From Helicobacter cappadocius (lineage in GTDB: Bacteria > Campylobacterota > Campylobacteria > Campylobacterales > Helicobacteraceae), in the NCBI RefSeq assembly GCF_030688855.1, contig NZ_JAUYZK010000002.1, forward strand, positions 124,001-188,000: a DNA stretch of 64,000 bases. The letters are read 5' to 3'. Every line of letters starts with the position of its first letter. The stretch's first letter is position 1. This document shows, one piece after another, positions 37,918 through 48,255 of the stretch. The notes below the pieces were generated by a model. The model had not been told where the DNA came from and did no database searches. It saw only the letters and a program-made list of their open reading frames with translations. Position numbers and translations under genes: made by a program.

Positions 37918-39568
37918 GAATAATCTAAAGATAGGTATTATTGGGATAGTTGTCGTTTTAGTTTTGATTGTATTTATGTTTTCAAAGGATAACTCACAAC
38001 TCATTAGTCAGAAGTCTTTTGAAGAGTTTTTACAAACACATAGTATATCTCAGGTTTCTGCAGATAAACAATACTTTTATTTTACATTTGAAAACAAAAC
38101 ATATAAAGTTGCAAAAATCGGTATTGATTCTTCTATTTTACATAATATTCCCATTCAAATAAAAACAGATATAAGTATCCCAATCATTTTAAATACGATC
38201 ACTATATTTATTTTATTTGGTATTGCATTTGTTTTGTTTTGGAAAAAAAGAATTCAAGTCCAGAATTCAAGCACATCGCTTCTTTTGGAAAATGGACCCT
38301 TTGTATCCAAAGAAAATATTCCTGAAAAATCTAATACTAGTCTTGTTGCTATAAACTCTTCGGTGAGATTCAAAGATGTTGCAGGAATAAAAGAGGCAAA
38401 AGAAGAACTCATAGAAATTATCGATTATCTTAAGAATCCTCAAAAATACAAGGAATTAGGAATCTCTTTGCCAAGAGGAGTTCTTTTGGTGGGACCACCT
38501 GGTGTAGGTAAAACAATGATAGCAAAAGCTGTTGCCGGTGAAGCCAATGTGCCATTTTTTTATCAAAGTGGAAGTAGTTTTGTGCAGATTTATGTGGGAA
38601 TGGGTGCGAAGCGAGTTAGAGAACTATTTTCAAAAGCAAAAGCAAACTCCCCTTCAATAGTTTTTATTGATGAAATAGATGCTGTAGGAAAGGCCAGAGG
38701 AGAGGGAAGAAACGATGAACGAGAAGCTACGCTCAATGAACTACTAACTGAAATGGATGGTTTTGGAGATAACAATAATGTGATTGTTATTGGTGCAACT
38801 AACAATATAGAAGTGATCGATGAAGCTCTTCTTAGAAGCGGAAGATTTGATAGAAGGATTTATGTAGAAATGCCAGATTTGGAAGAAAGAAAAGAGATTT
38901 TTCAAGTCTATTTGCAAAATAAAAAACACAATCTTAATTTGGTAGAAATATCTAAAATGTGTGTAGGTTTTAGTGGTGCAATGATTGCTTCTGTAGTAAA
39001 TGAAAGTGCATTAAATGCATTCAGGAGAAAAAGCGATATTATCGAGCTTAAAGATATTTTAGATGTGAAAGATAAGGTCGCTTTGGGTAAAAAAAAGATT
39101 ATCAGTTTAAATGAAGAAGAAAAAAATATCCTCTCACTTTATCAGTCTGCCAAAGTCATTAGTGCATACTACCTAAATATTGATTTTGACAAGGTTGCTT
39201 TGGTGTCAGATTTTATTATTGACAAGAATAAAGAAATATTAAGTAGAAGCGAAATGAATAATAAAATAAAAGTCTATTTGAGTGGAGTTATAGCACTAGA
39301 ATTGATAATGAGTGAAAAATATACCAATGCAAAAGAAGATATAAAAAAAGCTAAAAATATAGCCAAAGAAATGTGTGAAGTCTATGGAATGGCAAATAAA
39401 ATCATCACTAAAGATTTAGACATTTCACGAATTCTTTCTGCTGCCCATTTAGAACAAATGGAGTTTTTAAATAATTACAAAGAAGTAATCATATCTCTAT
39501 CAAAAGTGCTTTTGGAAAAAGAACGATTAACTAAGCAAAATATCGAAGAAATAATAAACAAGAGATGA
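37907..39568 (+). CDS. FtsH-like AAA+ ATPase lacking the zinc-protease motif
   Basis: A 553-residue inner-membrane protein with the FtsH layout: two transmembrane segments (about 9-26 and 94-112), a small periplasmic domain, and an AAA+ module with Walker A GPPGVGKT (196-203), Walker B IVFIDE (251-256), and the second region of homology TNNIEVIDEALLRSGRFDRR. The pore motif FVQIYVGMGA is present. At the protease position YHEAGH is replaced by YQSAKV (412-417), so no zinc can bind and proteolysis is not expected. The chaperone or unfoldase activity may remain. TTG start at 37907 overlaps mtaB by 11 bases. Confidence 0.85.
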   Translation: MKNKNNLKIGIIGIVVVLVLIVFMFSKDNSQLISQKSFEEFLQTHSISQVSADKQYFYFTFENKTYKVAKIGIDSSILHNIPIQIKTDISIPIILNTITIFILFGIAFVLFWKKRIQVQNSSTSLLLENGPFVSKENIPEKSNTSLVAINSSVRFKDVAGIKEAKEELIEIIDYLKNPQKYKELGISLPRGVLLVGPPGVGKTMIAKAVAGEANVPFFYQSGSSFVQIYVGMGAKRVRELFSKAKANSPSIVFIDEIDAVGKARGEGRNDEREATLNELLTEMDGFGDNNNVIVIGATNNIEVIDEALLRSGRFDRRIYVEMPDLEERKEIFQVYLQNKKHNLNLVEISKMCVGFSGAMIASVVNESALNAFRRKSDIIELKDILDVKDKVALGKKKIISLNEEEKNILSLYQSAKVISAYYLNIDFDKVALVSDFIIDKNKEILSRSEMNNKIKVYLSGVIALELIMSEKYTNAKEDIKKAKNIAKEMCEVYGMANKIITKDLDISRILSAAHLEQMEFLNNYKEVIISLSKVLLEKERLTKQNIEEIINKR

Positions 39569-39574
39569 TAAGCG

Positions 39575-40084
39575 ATGTATTTTAGTGGTTTTTGTTTTGA
39601 AGGCGAAGAAATTCTATTTACAGATTTTTCACATAAAAGTATTTATGATATAAGCGGGTTTAGTTATGGTGCTCAAAAAGCTACCGAAGAGGTTTTTAAC
39701 AGGCTAAAAAAAAACCAAAGAGTACAAAAACTCATTCTTTATTCTCCTGCATTTTTTGAAGATAAAAATGAAGCCTATAAACGTCTGCAGATTTTATCTT
39801 TCAAAAAAAATAGACAAGCTTATATACAAAATTTTTTAGATAAAGCAGGAGCAGATCAAGAGTGTAATAAATATTTTAAAGAAGGTATTCTAGAAGAATT
39901 GGAGGCATTGTTAAGCTATAAATGGTGCAAGGATAAATTAGAATATATTATAAAAAAAGGAGTTTCTATTGAAGTTTATCTAGGTGGAAATGATAGAATT
40001 ATTGATGCAAACACCACAAAGGATTTTTTTGCTTCACTGGCGGTGGTATGTTTTATGAAGGGATTCAATCACTGTTTGAAATAA
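39575..40084 (+). CDS. bioV: pimelyl-ACP methyl ester esterase
   Basis: BioV is the Helicobacter-type carboxylesterase that frees pimeloyl-ACP for biotin synthesis, replacing BioH. The 169-residue protein is a small alpha/beta hydrolase: serine in GFSYGA (about residue 30), an aspartate in GGNDRIID and a histidine in FNHCL at the C-terminus. It resembles the H. pylori protein encoded after the FtsH-like gene in length and pattern. It follows the FtsH-like gene by 6 bases, so it is the last gene of the operon, and a hairpin follows. Confidence 0.85.
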   Translation: MYFSGFCFEGEEILFTDFSHKSIYDISGFSYGAQKATEEVFNRLKKNQRVQKLILYSPAFFEDKNEAYKRLQILSFKKNRQAYIQNFLDKAGADQECNKYFKEGILEELEALLSYKWCKDKLEYIIKKGVSIEVYLGGNDRIIDANTTKDFFASLAVVCFMKGFNHCLK

Positions 40085-40118
40085 AGATGATTAACATGGG
40101 GATTGTAAATAATCTTAT

Positions 40119-40144
40119 AACTCCCCATTAATTAATGAGGAGTT
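40119..40144. terminator. bidirectional hairpin between bioV and the SPOR gene
   Basis: AACTCC..ATTAATTAAT..GGAGTT, a nearly perfect palindrome between convergent genes. Confidence 0.6.
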
Positions 40145-40157
40145 TATAGCAAATCTA

Positions 40158-41012
40158 TTATTTAATTTGAATATAGACAGGTTTTGTTATTTTGGCTGTA
40201 ATGTCTGCTAGATTTTTATCTGCTTCAGCTCTAGATTTGTATGGTCCTATCAGGTATTTTGTAACAGTTTCACCATTTAATGTTGAAGTTTGGGTGCGAT
40301 AGGTATATTTTCTGATCTTATCCATAAAAACTTTGTTAGGTGTTTTATTAAAAACTCCTACTTGTAGATAATGACCAGGTGTTGCATTAGAACCATTTTT
40401 GACGATAGGTTTTGGCTTAGTGGGTACAGCTTCTTTTTTTGTATTGATTGGTTTTGTATCTTTTTTTACTACAGGTTTTGTTTGAGCCGGTTTTATTGAT
40501 TGCGCCTTGGAAGACTCATTAGTTGTAGATTTTGGTGCTGGTTTCACATTTTCAGTAGTGTGATTGTCTAAAATACTAGATGCTTTATTTTCCTTTTGAT
40601 TTGTAATAGGTAACATTTCATCGCTAGAATCTTGGGCAGGTGGGCTAAAGTGAGTATCTTCGGCTTGACTCTGGTTAGCTAGTTGCTTTGATTTAATATC
40701 TTTAACAATTTTGTCAAATTTACTATCTTCATCTGACTTTGACATATCATCAATAGACATATTATCAAAATCATCATTCATATCACTAGTATCAGTTGCA
40801 TCATGTAGAGTATCCATTTTTTGGATGGAGTTATCTGTTGTTGTAGGGGTTTCCTTTGTATCTTGAGTCTTCATTTTCCATGCTACTACCAATAAAATCA
40901 AAATAATCACAATTGCGATGATGATCATCAAGAATAATTTTTTTGTTTTTGATGATTGTGTATTATTGCTATCTCCTAGCAAAATTTCATTTAACTCTTT
41001 TTTGTCTTCCAT
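40158..41012 (-). CDS. SPOR-domain membrane protein
   Basis: A 284-residue bitopic inner-membrane protein: short cytoplasmic N-terminus, one transmembrane helix (about 26-45), a long low-complexity acidic then lysine/proline-rich linker, and a C-terminal SPOR domain (about 212-284, GHYLQVGVFNKTPNKVFMDK to the end). SPOR domains bind denuded septal peptidoglycan. H. pylori has an equivalent next to the DUF1882 gene. It is probably last in the cvpA-lysS-glyA-DUF1882-SPOR operon. Confidence 0.82.
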   Translation of the reverse strand: MEDKKELNEILLGDSNNTQSSKTKKLFLMIIIAIVIILILLVVAWKMKTQDTKETPTTTDNSIQKMDTLHDATDTSDMNDDFDNMSIDDMSKSDEDSKFDKIVKDIKSKQLANQSQAEDTHFSPPAQDSSDEMLPITNQKENKASSILDNHTTENVKPAPKSTTNESSKAQSIKPAQTKPVVKKDTKPINTKKEAVPTKPKPIVKNGSNATPGHYLQVGVFNKTPNKVFMDKIRKYTYRTQTSTLNGETVTKYLIGPYKSRAEADKNLADITAKITKPVYIQIK

Positions 41013-41032
41013 TATTTACTCCTTAGTATAGA

Positions 41033-41575
41033 TTAAAGATGCCTTGCCCATGAAGAACCACGCTCTTTTGCATAGACTTCATAAGGTAGTGCTAATATAT
41101 TAAATTCAGTGGGCATTTCATCATTTGGAAATACCTTCCATTCTGTTGGAAACATTTGTGATAACTTCAACGATAACATTCTACCCAATCTTTTTCCTTC
41201 ACTTAGTTCTGTATGTCCTTTATGGATATACAGGTGAAGATGACCAGGTGTTTTTGATTGGTAGGCAGTAAAATTCATAAAACCTTCTTCTCTTAACATT
41301 AGTTGGGCTTTATGGTAGAATTTTTCAGTATTTCTACCATTGTAATCAAAAACAATATTTTCGACTTTATTATCATTTAATATTAAAGAGTGAGCTAAAA
41401 TTACCTCTTTTTTAAGATGTTTTTGAATTAGTGTGCTTGTGAGTAACGAATCAACTTTTTCAAACTTATCATAAAAGATCCTACCTAGATGAGCAATCTT
41501 TTTGCCTAAACCGTCTTTTTTCTGATAATAAAAAGAAGTATTCATTTTGATAAGCTTTAAATCCATCTCAGTCAT
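41033..41575 (-). CDS. DUF1882 domain protein
   Basis: A 180-residue cytoplasmic protein typical of Campylobacterota, encoded between glyA and the SPOR gene as in H. pylori and Campylobacter. It is basic and contains [20 protein letters not shown]. The first ATG (41575) follows AAGG; an ATG four codons later is also possible. Function is unknown. The conserved place next to glyA and the SPOR gene suggests shared expression rather than a shared pathway. Confidence 0.75.
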   Translation of the reverse strand: MTEMDLKLIKMNTSFYYQKKDGLGKKIAHLGRIFYDKFEKVDSLLTSTLIQKHLKKEVILAHSLILNDNKVENIVFDYNGRNTEKFYHKAQLMLREEGFMNFTAYQSKTPGHLHLYIHKGHTELSEGKRLGRMLSLKLSQMFPTEWKVFPNDEMPTEFNILALPYEVYAKERGSSWARHL

Positions 41576-41584
41576 AAGACTACC

Positions 41585-42835
41585 TTAAAAAATAGGTTTT
41601 TCATAAGCTATAAATCCTTTTGTTAGTTGTTTTATTTCTTCTTTGATGTTAGCTTGTTTTGAAATATTTGTAATATCATCAAGTATATCAGCAATTTTAT
41701 TGCCTATCCATTCAAATTCTTTTTCTTTCATCCCTCTTGCAGTAAGTGCAGGGGAGCCTATCCTAATTCCACTAGTAACAAAAGGGCTTCTATTCTCGCC
41801 AGGGACGGTGTTTTTATTTACCGTAATTCCCGCATTTCCAAGTGCTATATCAGCATCTTTTCCACTGAAAGGCTTATCCAAAAAGCTCATCAATATTAAG
41901 TGATTATCACTTCCTCCACTGACAAGATTATAGCCCCTAGATACCAAAACTTCAGCCATTGTTTTGATATTTGTTTTTACATTTTTAGCATAAATTTTCC
42001 ATTCTGGTTTTAGATTTTCTCCAAAACCTACAGCTTTTGCAGCAATTACATGCATCAAAGGACCACCTTGCATACCGGGGAAAACAGCTTTATTAATTTT
42101 CTGGGAAATTTCTTCATCATTTGTCAAAATCATTCCCCCTCTAGGACCGCGAAGTGTTTTGTGTGTAGTAGTAGTCACAATATGGCAATGTGGAAAAGGA
42201 TTGGGATATTCTCCTGCAACAATCAGTCCAGCAATGTGTGCAACATCACCCATCAAGATTGCACCTACACTGTCAGCTATTTCTCGAAATCTCTTAAAAT
42301 CAAGCTCTCTAGTATATGCTGAAAATCCACATACAATCATTTTTGGTTTTACTATTTGAGCAATTTGAGCCACCTTTTCATAGTTGATTCTACCATCAAG
42401 TTCTACACCATAAAAAAAACTCTGATAAGTTTGTCCTGTTGTGCTTACTTTTGCTCCATGTGTAAGATGCCCACCGTGACTCAAATCCATCCCTAAGATT
42501 TTGTCATAAGGCTTCAAAAGTGCAGCATAAACAGCTCCATTTGCTTGAGATCCAGAATGTGGTTGAACATTTGCAAACTCACAGCCAAAGAGTTTTTTTG
42601 CTCTAGCGATGGCAATGTTTTCAATTTCATCTACAAATTCACAACCACCGTAATATCTTTTGCCCGGATATCCTTCAGCGTATTTGTTTGTTAATACACT
42701 TCCCATAGCTTCCATAACACTAGGAAATGTATAGTTTTCACTGGCAATCATCTCAAGATGATCATTTTGTCTTTGAAGTTCTTTGCTAATAAAATCAAAG
42801 ATCTCTTTATCGGATTTTTGTATTTCATAATTCAT
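41585..42835 (-). CDS. glyA: serine hydroxymethyltransferase
   Basis: GlyA converts serine and tetrahydrofolate into glycine and methylene-THF using PLP. The 416 residues are standard. Visible are [20 protein letters not shown], the [14 protein letters not shown] region, [12 protein letters not shown], the cofactor aspartate in [10 protein letters not shown], and the PLP-lysine motif [14 protein letters not shown]. It follows lysS with a one-base gap and is thus translationally linked to it. Confidence 0.96.
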   Translation of the reverse strand: MNYEIQKSDKEIFDFISKELQRQNDHLEMIASENYTFPSVMEAMGSVLTNKYAEGYPGKRYYGGCEFVDEIENIAIARAKKLFGCEFANVQPHSGSQANGAVYAALLKPYDKILGMDLSHGGHLTHGAKVSTTGQTYQSFFYGVELDGRINYEKVAQIAQIVKPKMIVCGFSAYTRELDFKRFREIADSVGAILMGDVAHIAGLIVAGEYPNPFPHCHIVTTTTHKTLRGPRGGMILTNDEEISQKINKAVFPGMQGGPLMHVIAAKAVGFGENLKPEWKIYAKNVKTNIKTMAEVLVSRGYNLVSGGSDNHLILMSFLDKPFSGKDADIALGNAGITVNKNTVPGENRSPFVTSGIRIGSPALTARGMKEKEFEWIGNKIADILDDITNISKQANIKEEIKQLTKGFIAYEKPIF

Positions 42836-42836
42836 T

Positions 42837-44357
42837 TTATTCCCTTTCTTCTGTGATGGAGTTATTATAATCTATTTTAACTGGTTTCATTGCGGGAAAT
42901 AAAATAACATCCTTGATTGTTTTGGAATCGCTGAGCAACATTACAAGCCTATCAATACCAATTCCTTGTCCTGCTGTTGGTGGTAGACCATATCCTAGTG
43001 CCCATACATAATCCTCATCCATATATTGAGCTTCTTCATCTCCAGCATCCTTCGCTTTCACTTGTGCTTTGAATCTTTCTAGTTGATCTAGAGGATCGTT
43101 TAATTCACTAAAACCATTTGCAATTTCTTTACCACCAATAAAGAGTTCAAATCTATCTGCAATTTCAGGGTTTTGGTCATTTCTTCTAGCTAATGGACTA
43201 ATATCAATAGGGTATTGAGTAATGAAGGTTGGATCAATAAGCTTCTCTTCTACAAATTCATCAAATGCTTCTCCGAGTAACTTTCCATATCCCATTGTAG
43301 AATCGATTTTTATATGATGTTTTTGAAGAAATGTTTTTAGCTTTTGTTCATCTTCGATGATGTCCCTTGAGATATTTCCTATTTTTTCTAATGCATCTTT
43401 GTAAGAAATGATGGTGAAATTGCTAAAGTCAATCACATTCCCATTATGTGGAATTTTTGTAGGTAGATGTAATTTTTCTAATAGATATGCAAAAAGTTCC
43501 TTGCTTAATGTAATTAGATCCTCGTATGTTTTGTATGCCCAATAAAACTCAATCATTGTAAATTCTGGATTGTGAGAGTGATCCATTCCTTCATTTCTAA
43601 AGTTTCTATTTATTTCAAAAACAGCCTCAAATCCTCCAACTACTAATCTTTTGAGATAAAGCTCAGGGGCAATACGGAGGTATCTATGAACATCAAGAGC
43701 ATTATGGTGAGTAATAAAAGGTTTGGCATTTGCACCACCTGGAATTGGGTGAAGCATTGGCGTTTCGACCTCTAAAAACCCTTTATCTTCAAAAAATCTT
43801 CGGACATTTGAAATGATAGCAGATCGGAGTTTGAAAGTTTCTTTGACATCTGGATTTACTATGAGATCAAGGTATCTTTGTCTATATCTTAGTTCGATAT
43901 CTGTAAGACCATGAAATTTTTCAGGTAGAGGAATAATAGATTTTGTGAGTATCTTAAATTCCATCGTGTGGATGCTTAGTTCTCCTGTTTTGGTAACAAA
44001 AGGGTAGCCATAGATATTTACAATATCCCCAACTTCAAGAATTTTTTTTACAAGTTCAAAATCTTCTGCTAAGTCATTTTGAGATAAATAAGCTTGTAAA
44101 ATACCGCTTTGATCTTCAATTTTTATAAAGGCAGCCTTCCCCATCAAACGTAAAAATTTTACTCTTCCGCTTACCCAATAACTAGAAGAAACATCTTTTC
44201 TTTCTCCTTCTGCTAGGGATTTGAGATTTTCAAATTTTTGAGTGAAAATAAGATTTGAAATGGTTTTGGAAGAATCATTTCTGTAAGGTTTCTTACCCAT
44301 TTCCAGTAGGTCTTGAGCTTTTTGTATCCGTTGTTTTATATATTGATTTTCAAACAT
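42837..44357 (-). CDS. lysS: lysine--tRNA ligase, class II
   Basis: LysS charges tRNA-Lys. The 506 residues have an N-terminal anticodon-binding OB domain ([20 protein letters not shown]) and class II motifs: motif 1 near [21 protein letters not shown], motif 2 [20 protein letters not shown], and motif 3 [20 protein letters not shown]. It belongs to the cvpA-lysS-glyA operon. Confidence 0.96.
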   Translation of the reverse strand: MFENQYIKQRIQKAQDLLEMGKKPYRNDSSKTISNLIFTQKFENLKSLAEGERKDVSSSYWVSGRVKFLRLMGKAAFIKIEDQSGILQAYLSQNDLAEDFELVKKILEVGDIVNIYGYPFVTKTGELSIHTMEFKILTKSIIPLPEKFHGLTDIELRYRQRYLDLIVNPDVKETFKLRSAIISNVRRFFEDKGFLEVETPMLHPIPGGANAKPFITHHNALDVHRYLRIAPELYLKRLVVGGFEAVFEINRNFRNEGMDHSHNPEFTMIEFYWAYKTYEDLITLSKELFAYLLEKLHLPTKIPHNGNVIDFSNFTIISYKDALEKIGNISRDIIEDEQKLKTFLQKHHIKIDSTMGYGKLLGEAFDEFVEEKLIDPTFITQYPIDISPLARRNDQNPEIADRFELFIGGKEIANGFSELNDPLDQLERFKAQVKAKDAGDEEAQYMDEDYVWALGYGLPPTAGQGIGIDRLVMLLSDSKTIKDVILFPAMKPVKIDYNNSITEERE

Positions 44358-44371
44358 TCCTATCCCTATTT

Positions 44372-45055
44372 TTAGAAGTCCGCTTGAGTATTATTTTTGT
44401 CAGCACCAACATCAGGAGTTAGTTTTTGGGGGATTTTTTTAATCGCCTCTTTTGTGCTTTCTGTGATATTATCTTGCAAGTCTTGAGTTGTACTATTGAC
44501 TGTTTCTTGAAGCTTTTTTACTCCATCTTTGTGTATTCTTTCTCCAACTGATTGTGTGTTGCCTAGAGTTTCTTGAACACTAGGGATTTTTAAAATCGTT
44601 GCAGAAATCGCATTCATTATAGGATATATTTTACTATTTTTTTCTAAGTAAGCATTAAAACCTTGAGTGAATTTTGGTTTTGAAACTCCATAGAGTATGA
44701 AACCTATGATTAAAAATATTTTACAACACGAAAAAATAAAACCAAGTGTTTTGTCAATAATAGAAAAATCTGTTATCTTGATAAATCTACTCAAAATCAC
44801 ACCCACTATTAGAAACGCTACCCATATGACAGCTAAAATAATAACAAAACCTATCAAAGTAGCTATGGAAGGAGTTCTGAAATCATATACATTGATTGTG
44901 ATCCATTCACCCATACTCGTGGCAAATCTTGAACCAAGAAATACTCCAAGTATGATTCCCAAGACACCTGAAACCTCATTTACAAATCCATTGTAAAAAC
45001 CTCTTAGTCCAATTACCACGATGATTATAATCAATATTAAGTCTATGTAGCCCAT
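44372..45055 (-). CDS. CvpA family membrane protein
   Basis: A 227-residue inner-membrane protein with four transmembrane helices in the first 130 residues ([40 protein letters not shown]) and a polar C-terminal tail with a predicted coiled coil. CvpA relatives affect envelope integrity and colicin V export in E. coli. The ATG at 45055 is preferred; a GTG two codons upstream (45061) is possible. It heads the operon with lysS and glyA, as in H. pylori. Confidence 0.85.
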   Translation of the reverse strand: MGYIDLILIIIIVVIGLRGFYNGFVNEVSGVLGIILGVFLGSRFATSMGEWITINVYDFRTPSIATLIGFVIILAVIWVAFLIVGVILSRFIKITDFSIIDKTLGFIFSCCKIFLIIGFILYGVSKPKFTQGFNAYLEKNSKIYPIMNAISATILKIPSVQETLGNTQSVGERIHKDGVKKLQETVNSTTQDLQDNITESTKEAIKKIPQKLTPDVGADKNNTQADF

Positions 45056-45166
45056 TTTCACTCTGCATTTTTTAGTTTTATTTCGTATTCTACAACAAAT
45101 AAGCTAAAAATAAAAATCTTAAAATAAATCAAGAAATAGGAAATAGATGATGAACTTATAGATGGT

Positions 45167-45388
45167 ATGGTTTGCACATATTTGTATCTTGATAATAGTC
45201 TAAAAATCTCATCACAACAACATTTTCTATTTATTCTTCAGGAAGCAAGAATAATGCTAAAATTTCAAGATATGCAGAGTAATGCTGATATAAACATTGA
45301 GATTGATAATATTTTAGGAGAGTTGCTGGATGGTTGTGTCCAAAATAAAGAATATAAAGGAATATTTTTCATATGCATATTTACTTAA
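45167..45388 (+). CDS. small hypothetical protein upstream of lnt
   Basis: A 73-codon ORF reading MVCTYLYLDNSLKISSQQHF and DINIEIDNILGELLDGCVQN, which looks protein-like. The frame is open six codons further back (DDELIDG) without a start codon, and no ribosome site precedes the ATG. It overlaps the start of lnt by 59 bases, whose own Shine-Dalgarno lies inside it. It could be a real coupled gene or a remnant. No family is recognised. Confidence 0.35.
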   Translation: MVCTYLYLDNSLKISSQQHFLFILQEARIMLKFQDMQSNADINIEIDNILGELLDGCVQNKEYKGIFFICIFT

Positions 45389-46682
45389 CCATAAAGATTT
45401 GAGAATGCGGATATTTTGGGCTTTGATCTTTGCAGCAATTTTTTTGCTACCAGTGTATGTTGGAGGTATTTTTATCTATTTGGGGCTTGAAAAAACTGCT
45501 GTGATTTTTGAGAGTTTTTTTGGACTTTTAAGTATTTGGATTTTTTTGCTTGTACCTAGAGTATTGAAGTTTTGGTTTGGATTTTTTGTTGGATTGGGAC
45601 TGTTTTATTGGACAGGACTTAGTTTCCGATTCTCTCCTATGGAGTTTTTGATACCCTTTGTAATGATTTTTGTGAGTATTGTATATGGCGTTGTATTTTA
45701 TTTTTTACTTTTTTACAATTCTTATTTTTGGAGAATATTTACTTTGATGATAGCTAGTTATATTCATCCATTTGGTTTTGATTGGCTAGTGATCGAATCA
45801 TTTTTTTCTTACAGTATTTTTGCTGTGGATAAATGGAGTTTTTTTGGATTGATACTCGGAGTGATTGCATTATGGAATTTTCGAAGGTATTATAAACTTA
45901 TAAGTATTTGCTTTTTGCTTTTTGCATTGGATTGGGGACATATAAGAGAGGATGGAAAGTGGCAGGATTTAAATATCAATACTTCTGAAATAAATAAGGA
46001 CAAATTGAATTTGAAAATTACCACAACAGATATTCCGCAATCTGAAAAATGGGAAGAAAAAGAAATGAGCTATATAGTTGATAATAATTTCAACTTGATT
46101 TATCAGGCAAAGCAAGATCATCAAAATGCGGTTGTTCTACCTGAGACGGCTTTTCCTTTTGTGCTTAATAGGAGCTTTCTTATCGATAATCTAAAAATAC
46201 TCGGAAAAGACATTGTGATTATTGCAGGAGGATTGCGTGAGGATGATAATCATAGAATTTATAACAGTATATACATATTTCAAAATGGTAATTTCAGCTA
46301 TATAGATAAGGTTGTTCTAGCTCCTTTTGGAGAGAAAATCCCACTTCCTGAATTTTTAGCAAAACCTTTGAGGAAAATGTTTTTTGGAGAGGAGATAGGG
46401 CTTAGTGATGCAAAAAAACCAGGAAATATTCAAATAGGTAAGGAAGTTTTTCGTGGAGCAATTTGTTATGAAGGAACTTCGGCGATAATGTATAAAGATA
46501 AACCCAAATATGTTATTGTTATTAGTAATAATGCTTGGTTTGTGCCTAGTATTGAACCTATTCTTCAAAGAATGTTGATAAAATACTATGCTAGGCTTTA
46601 TAAAACAGTAGTTATTCATAGTAGCAATCAATCCCCATCCTATGTTCTTTCTAGCTCTGTTTTTGGGGATAAAAATCTTTAA
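45330..46682 (+). CDS. lnt: apolipoprotein N-acyltransferase
   Basis: Lnt adds the third acyl chain to lipoproteins at the inner membrane. The 450-residue protein has about seven N-terminal hydrophobic helices and a carbon-nitrogen hydrolase domain with the catalytic Glu in VVLPETAFPF, Lys in DKVVLAPFGEKIPLPE, and Cys in FRGAICYEGTSA; VISNNAWFVPS follows. ATG at 45330 has AGGAGAG upstream. It sits divergent from cvpA and directly before the ABC ATPase gene, as in H. pylori. Confidence 0.9.
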   Translation: MVVSKIKNIKEYFSYAYLLNHKDLRMRIFWALIFAAIFLLPVYVGGIFIYLGLEKTAVIFESFFGLLSIWIFLLVPRVLKFWFGFFVGLGLFYWTGLSFRFSPMEFLIPFVMIFVSIVYGVVFYFLLFYNSYFWRIFTLMIASYIHPFGFDWLVIESFFSYSIFAVDKWSFFGLILGVIALWNFRRYYKLISICFLLFALDWGHIREDGKWQDLNINTSEINKDKLNLKITTTDIPQSEKWEEKEMSYIVDNNFNLIYQAKQDHQNAVVLPETAFPFVLNRSFLIDNLKILGKDIVIIAGGLREDDNHRIYNSIYIFQNGNFSYIDKVVLAPFGEKIPLPEFLAKPLRKMFFGEEIGLSDAKKPGNIQIGKEVFRGAICYEGTSAIMYKDKPKYVIVISNNAWFVPSIEPILQRMLIKYYARLYKTVVIHSSNQSPSYVLSSSVFGDKNL

Positions 46683-46694
46683 AGAAAGGAATAA

Positions 46695-47333
46695 ATGTTA
46701 AAAGCAATCCAATTAACTCATCGTTTTGAAAATTTACTTTATGAAAATCTTAATTTTGAAGTTTTTTCAGGACAATCTATGGCTATTTTAGGTGTGAGTG
46801 GGAGTGGAAAATCCACTATATTAAATAATCTTTCTACGATGCTAAAACCTATAGAAGGAAGGGTGGATATTTTAGAACATAAGGATATTTATTCTTTATC
46901 TAATGCACAACTCTTAAAAATTAGACGCTATGATATAGGTATTATTTTTCAATCTCATTATTTGTTTCGAGGATTTAGTGGAATGGAAAATTTGAAAGTT
47001 GCTTCAATTATTTCTTCTAATGATTTGGATGAGGAGTTATTAAGAGATTTGGGTATTCTTGAAGTAATCTATCAAAATATTGGTGAGCTTAGTGGTGGTC
47101 AGCAACAACGTTTGTCGATTGCTAGAGTCTTGACCAAAAAACCTAAAATAATTTTTGCGGACGAACCTACAGGGAATTTAGATAAAGAAACAGCACAGAG
47201 CACAATGAAAGTTATTTTTGAATATATTAGAAAAACACAGGGTGTGTTAGTTCTTGCCACACATGATGAAAAAATAGCAACAGATTGTACCCAGATGTTT
47301 AGATTGGAAAATAAAAGATTAAATCGAATTTAA
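46695..47333 (+). CDS. ABC transporter ATP-binding protein, LolD-like
   Basis: A 212-residue ATPase with Walker A GVSGSGKST, Q-loop FQSHYLFRGFSG, signature LSGGQQQRLSIARVL, Walker B IIFADEPTGNLDKETA and switch H in ATHDEKIA. Sequence and size match LolD/MacB-type subunits. No permease gene is adjacent, so the partner must be elsewhere. Its position after lnt suggests a role in lipoprotein sorting. This link is inference. Confidence 0.85.
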   Translation: MLKAIQLTHRFENLLYENLNFEVFSGQSMAILGVSGSGKSTILNNLSTMLKPIEGRVDILEHKDIYSLSNAQLLKIRRYDIGIIFQSHYLFRGFSGMENLKVASIISSNDLDEELLRDLGILEVIYQNIGELSGGQQQRLSIARVLTKKPKIIFADEPTGNLDKETAQSTMKVIFEYIRKTQGVLVLATHDEKIATDCTQMFRLENKRLNRI

Positions 47334-47336
47334 AAA

Positions 47337-48245
47337 TTATAAGTTTGATTGGGAGTGAATATATTCAGCGATAGCTTCTTTTATTGTTGGATTAATTTCT
47401 AGTTCAAGTTCTATCAGACTTATCGGAATAGGGCATTCTTTGAGCTTGACTTCGTCTTTTTGGGTCACTAGTATGGAAGTGGCACCGTGTTTTTGAACTT
47501 CTAGTTGTAATTTATCTATATTGAAATCACTATGGTCGCCTAGTATTATTTTTCCAACAATATTGGGAAGATATTCATCTAGTCGAGAGGGATTGGCTAT
47601 AGCTGTAACTAAAAGCATCCTTTGAGTTTGATTAACAATCTTCACTTTACGTTTATAATCTATTCCTTCTATAGCTAAAATATCAGCAGTTTTGTATAAG
47701 GAGGGTCTTTCTCGGTAGATTCCACTTGGAATACAAAATCTAAAATAAGGTTCTAGTTTTGGTTTAAGCAAAACATTCAATTTTTTAAAGTTGAAACGAA
47801 ATCCATCATCTAAGAAAATAATCTTACAGCCAATCTCTTTTGCTTTTTGAATCCCCAAATTTCGATTTTTACTGACAATTACACTTGCATTTTTTAGTCT
47901 CTTTGCCATTAGATAGGCCTCATCACCCGATTCTTTTTGGGTGCATATAATTTTACCATTTTGACTTACTATCACGACCCCTTTGGATTTTCTTTTATAG
48001 CCTCTAGAGATAATAGCAACATCAATATATTCTTTGGCAATTTCCATAATAAAGGGAGTTTTACCACTTCCTCCTGCGATTAGGTTGCCAATACTTATAA
48101 TCGGTATTTTAAAATCAGCAAAACGAGATATTTTCCTACGCAAAACCGAAGCCATGCAATAGAGCCAAGAGATAGGTAAGAGAATAAAGGAAATGATTTT
48201 TTGCAAAAAACTTGGTTTATAAAAATATCTATCAATGAAGCGCAA
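47337..48245 (-). CDS. lpxK: tetraacyldisaccharide 4'-kinase
   Basis: LpxK phosphorylates the lipid A precursor at the inner membrane. The 302 residues have a membrane-associated N-terminus (KIISFILLPISWLYCMASVL), Walker A in GNLIAGGSGKTPFIMEIAKE, and DDGFRFNFKKLNVLL, the DDGFQ-type motif of the family. It is followed within 10 bases by nadE upstream, in the same direction and in the same pair as in H. pylori. Confidence 0.92.
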   Translation of the reverse strand: MRFIDRYFYKPSFLQKIISFILLPISWLYCMASVLRRKISRFADFKIPIISIGNLIAGGSGKTPFIMEIAKEYIDVAIISRGYKRKSKGVVIVSQNGKIICTQKESGDEAYLMAKRLKNASVIVSKNRNLGIQKAKEIGCKIIFLDDGFRFNFKKLNVLLKPKLEPYFRFCIPSGIYRERPSLYKTADILAIEGIDYKRKVKIVNQTQRMLLVTAIANPSRLDEYLPNIVGKIILGDHSDFNIDKLQLEVQKHGATSILVTQKDEVKLKECPIPISLIELELEINPTIKEAIAEYIHSQSNL

Positions 48246-48255
48246 AATTAACTCT

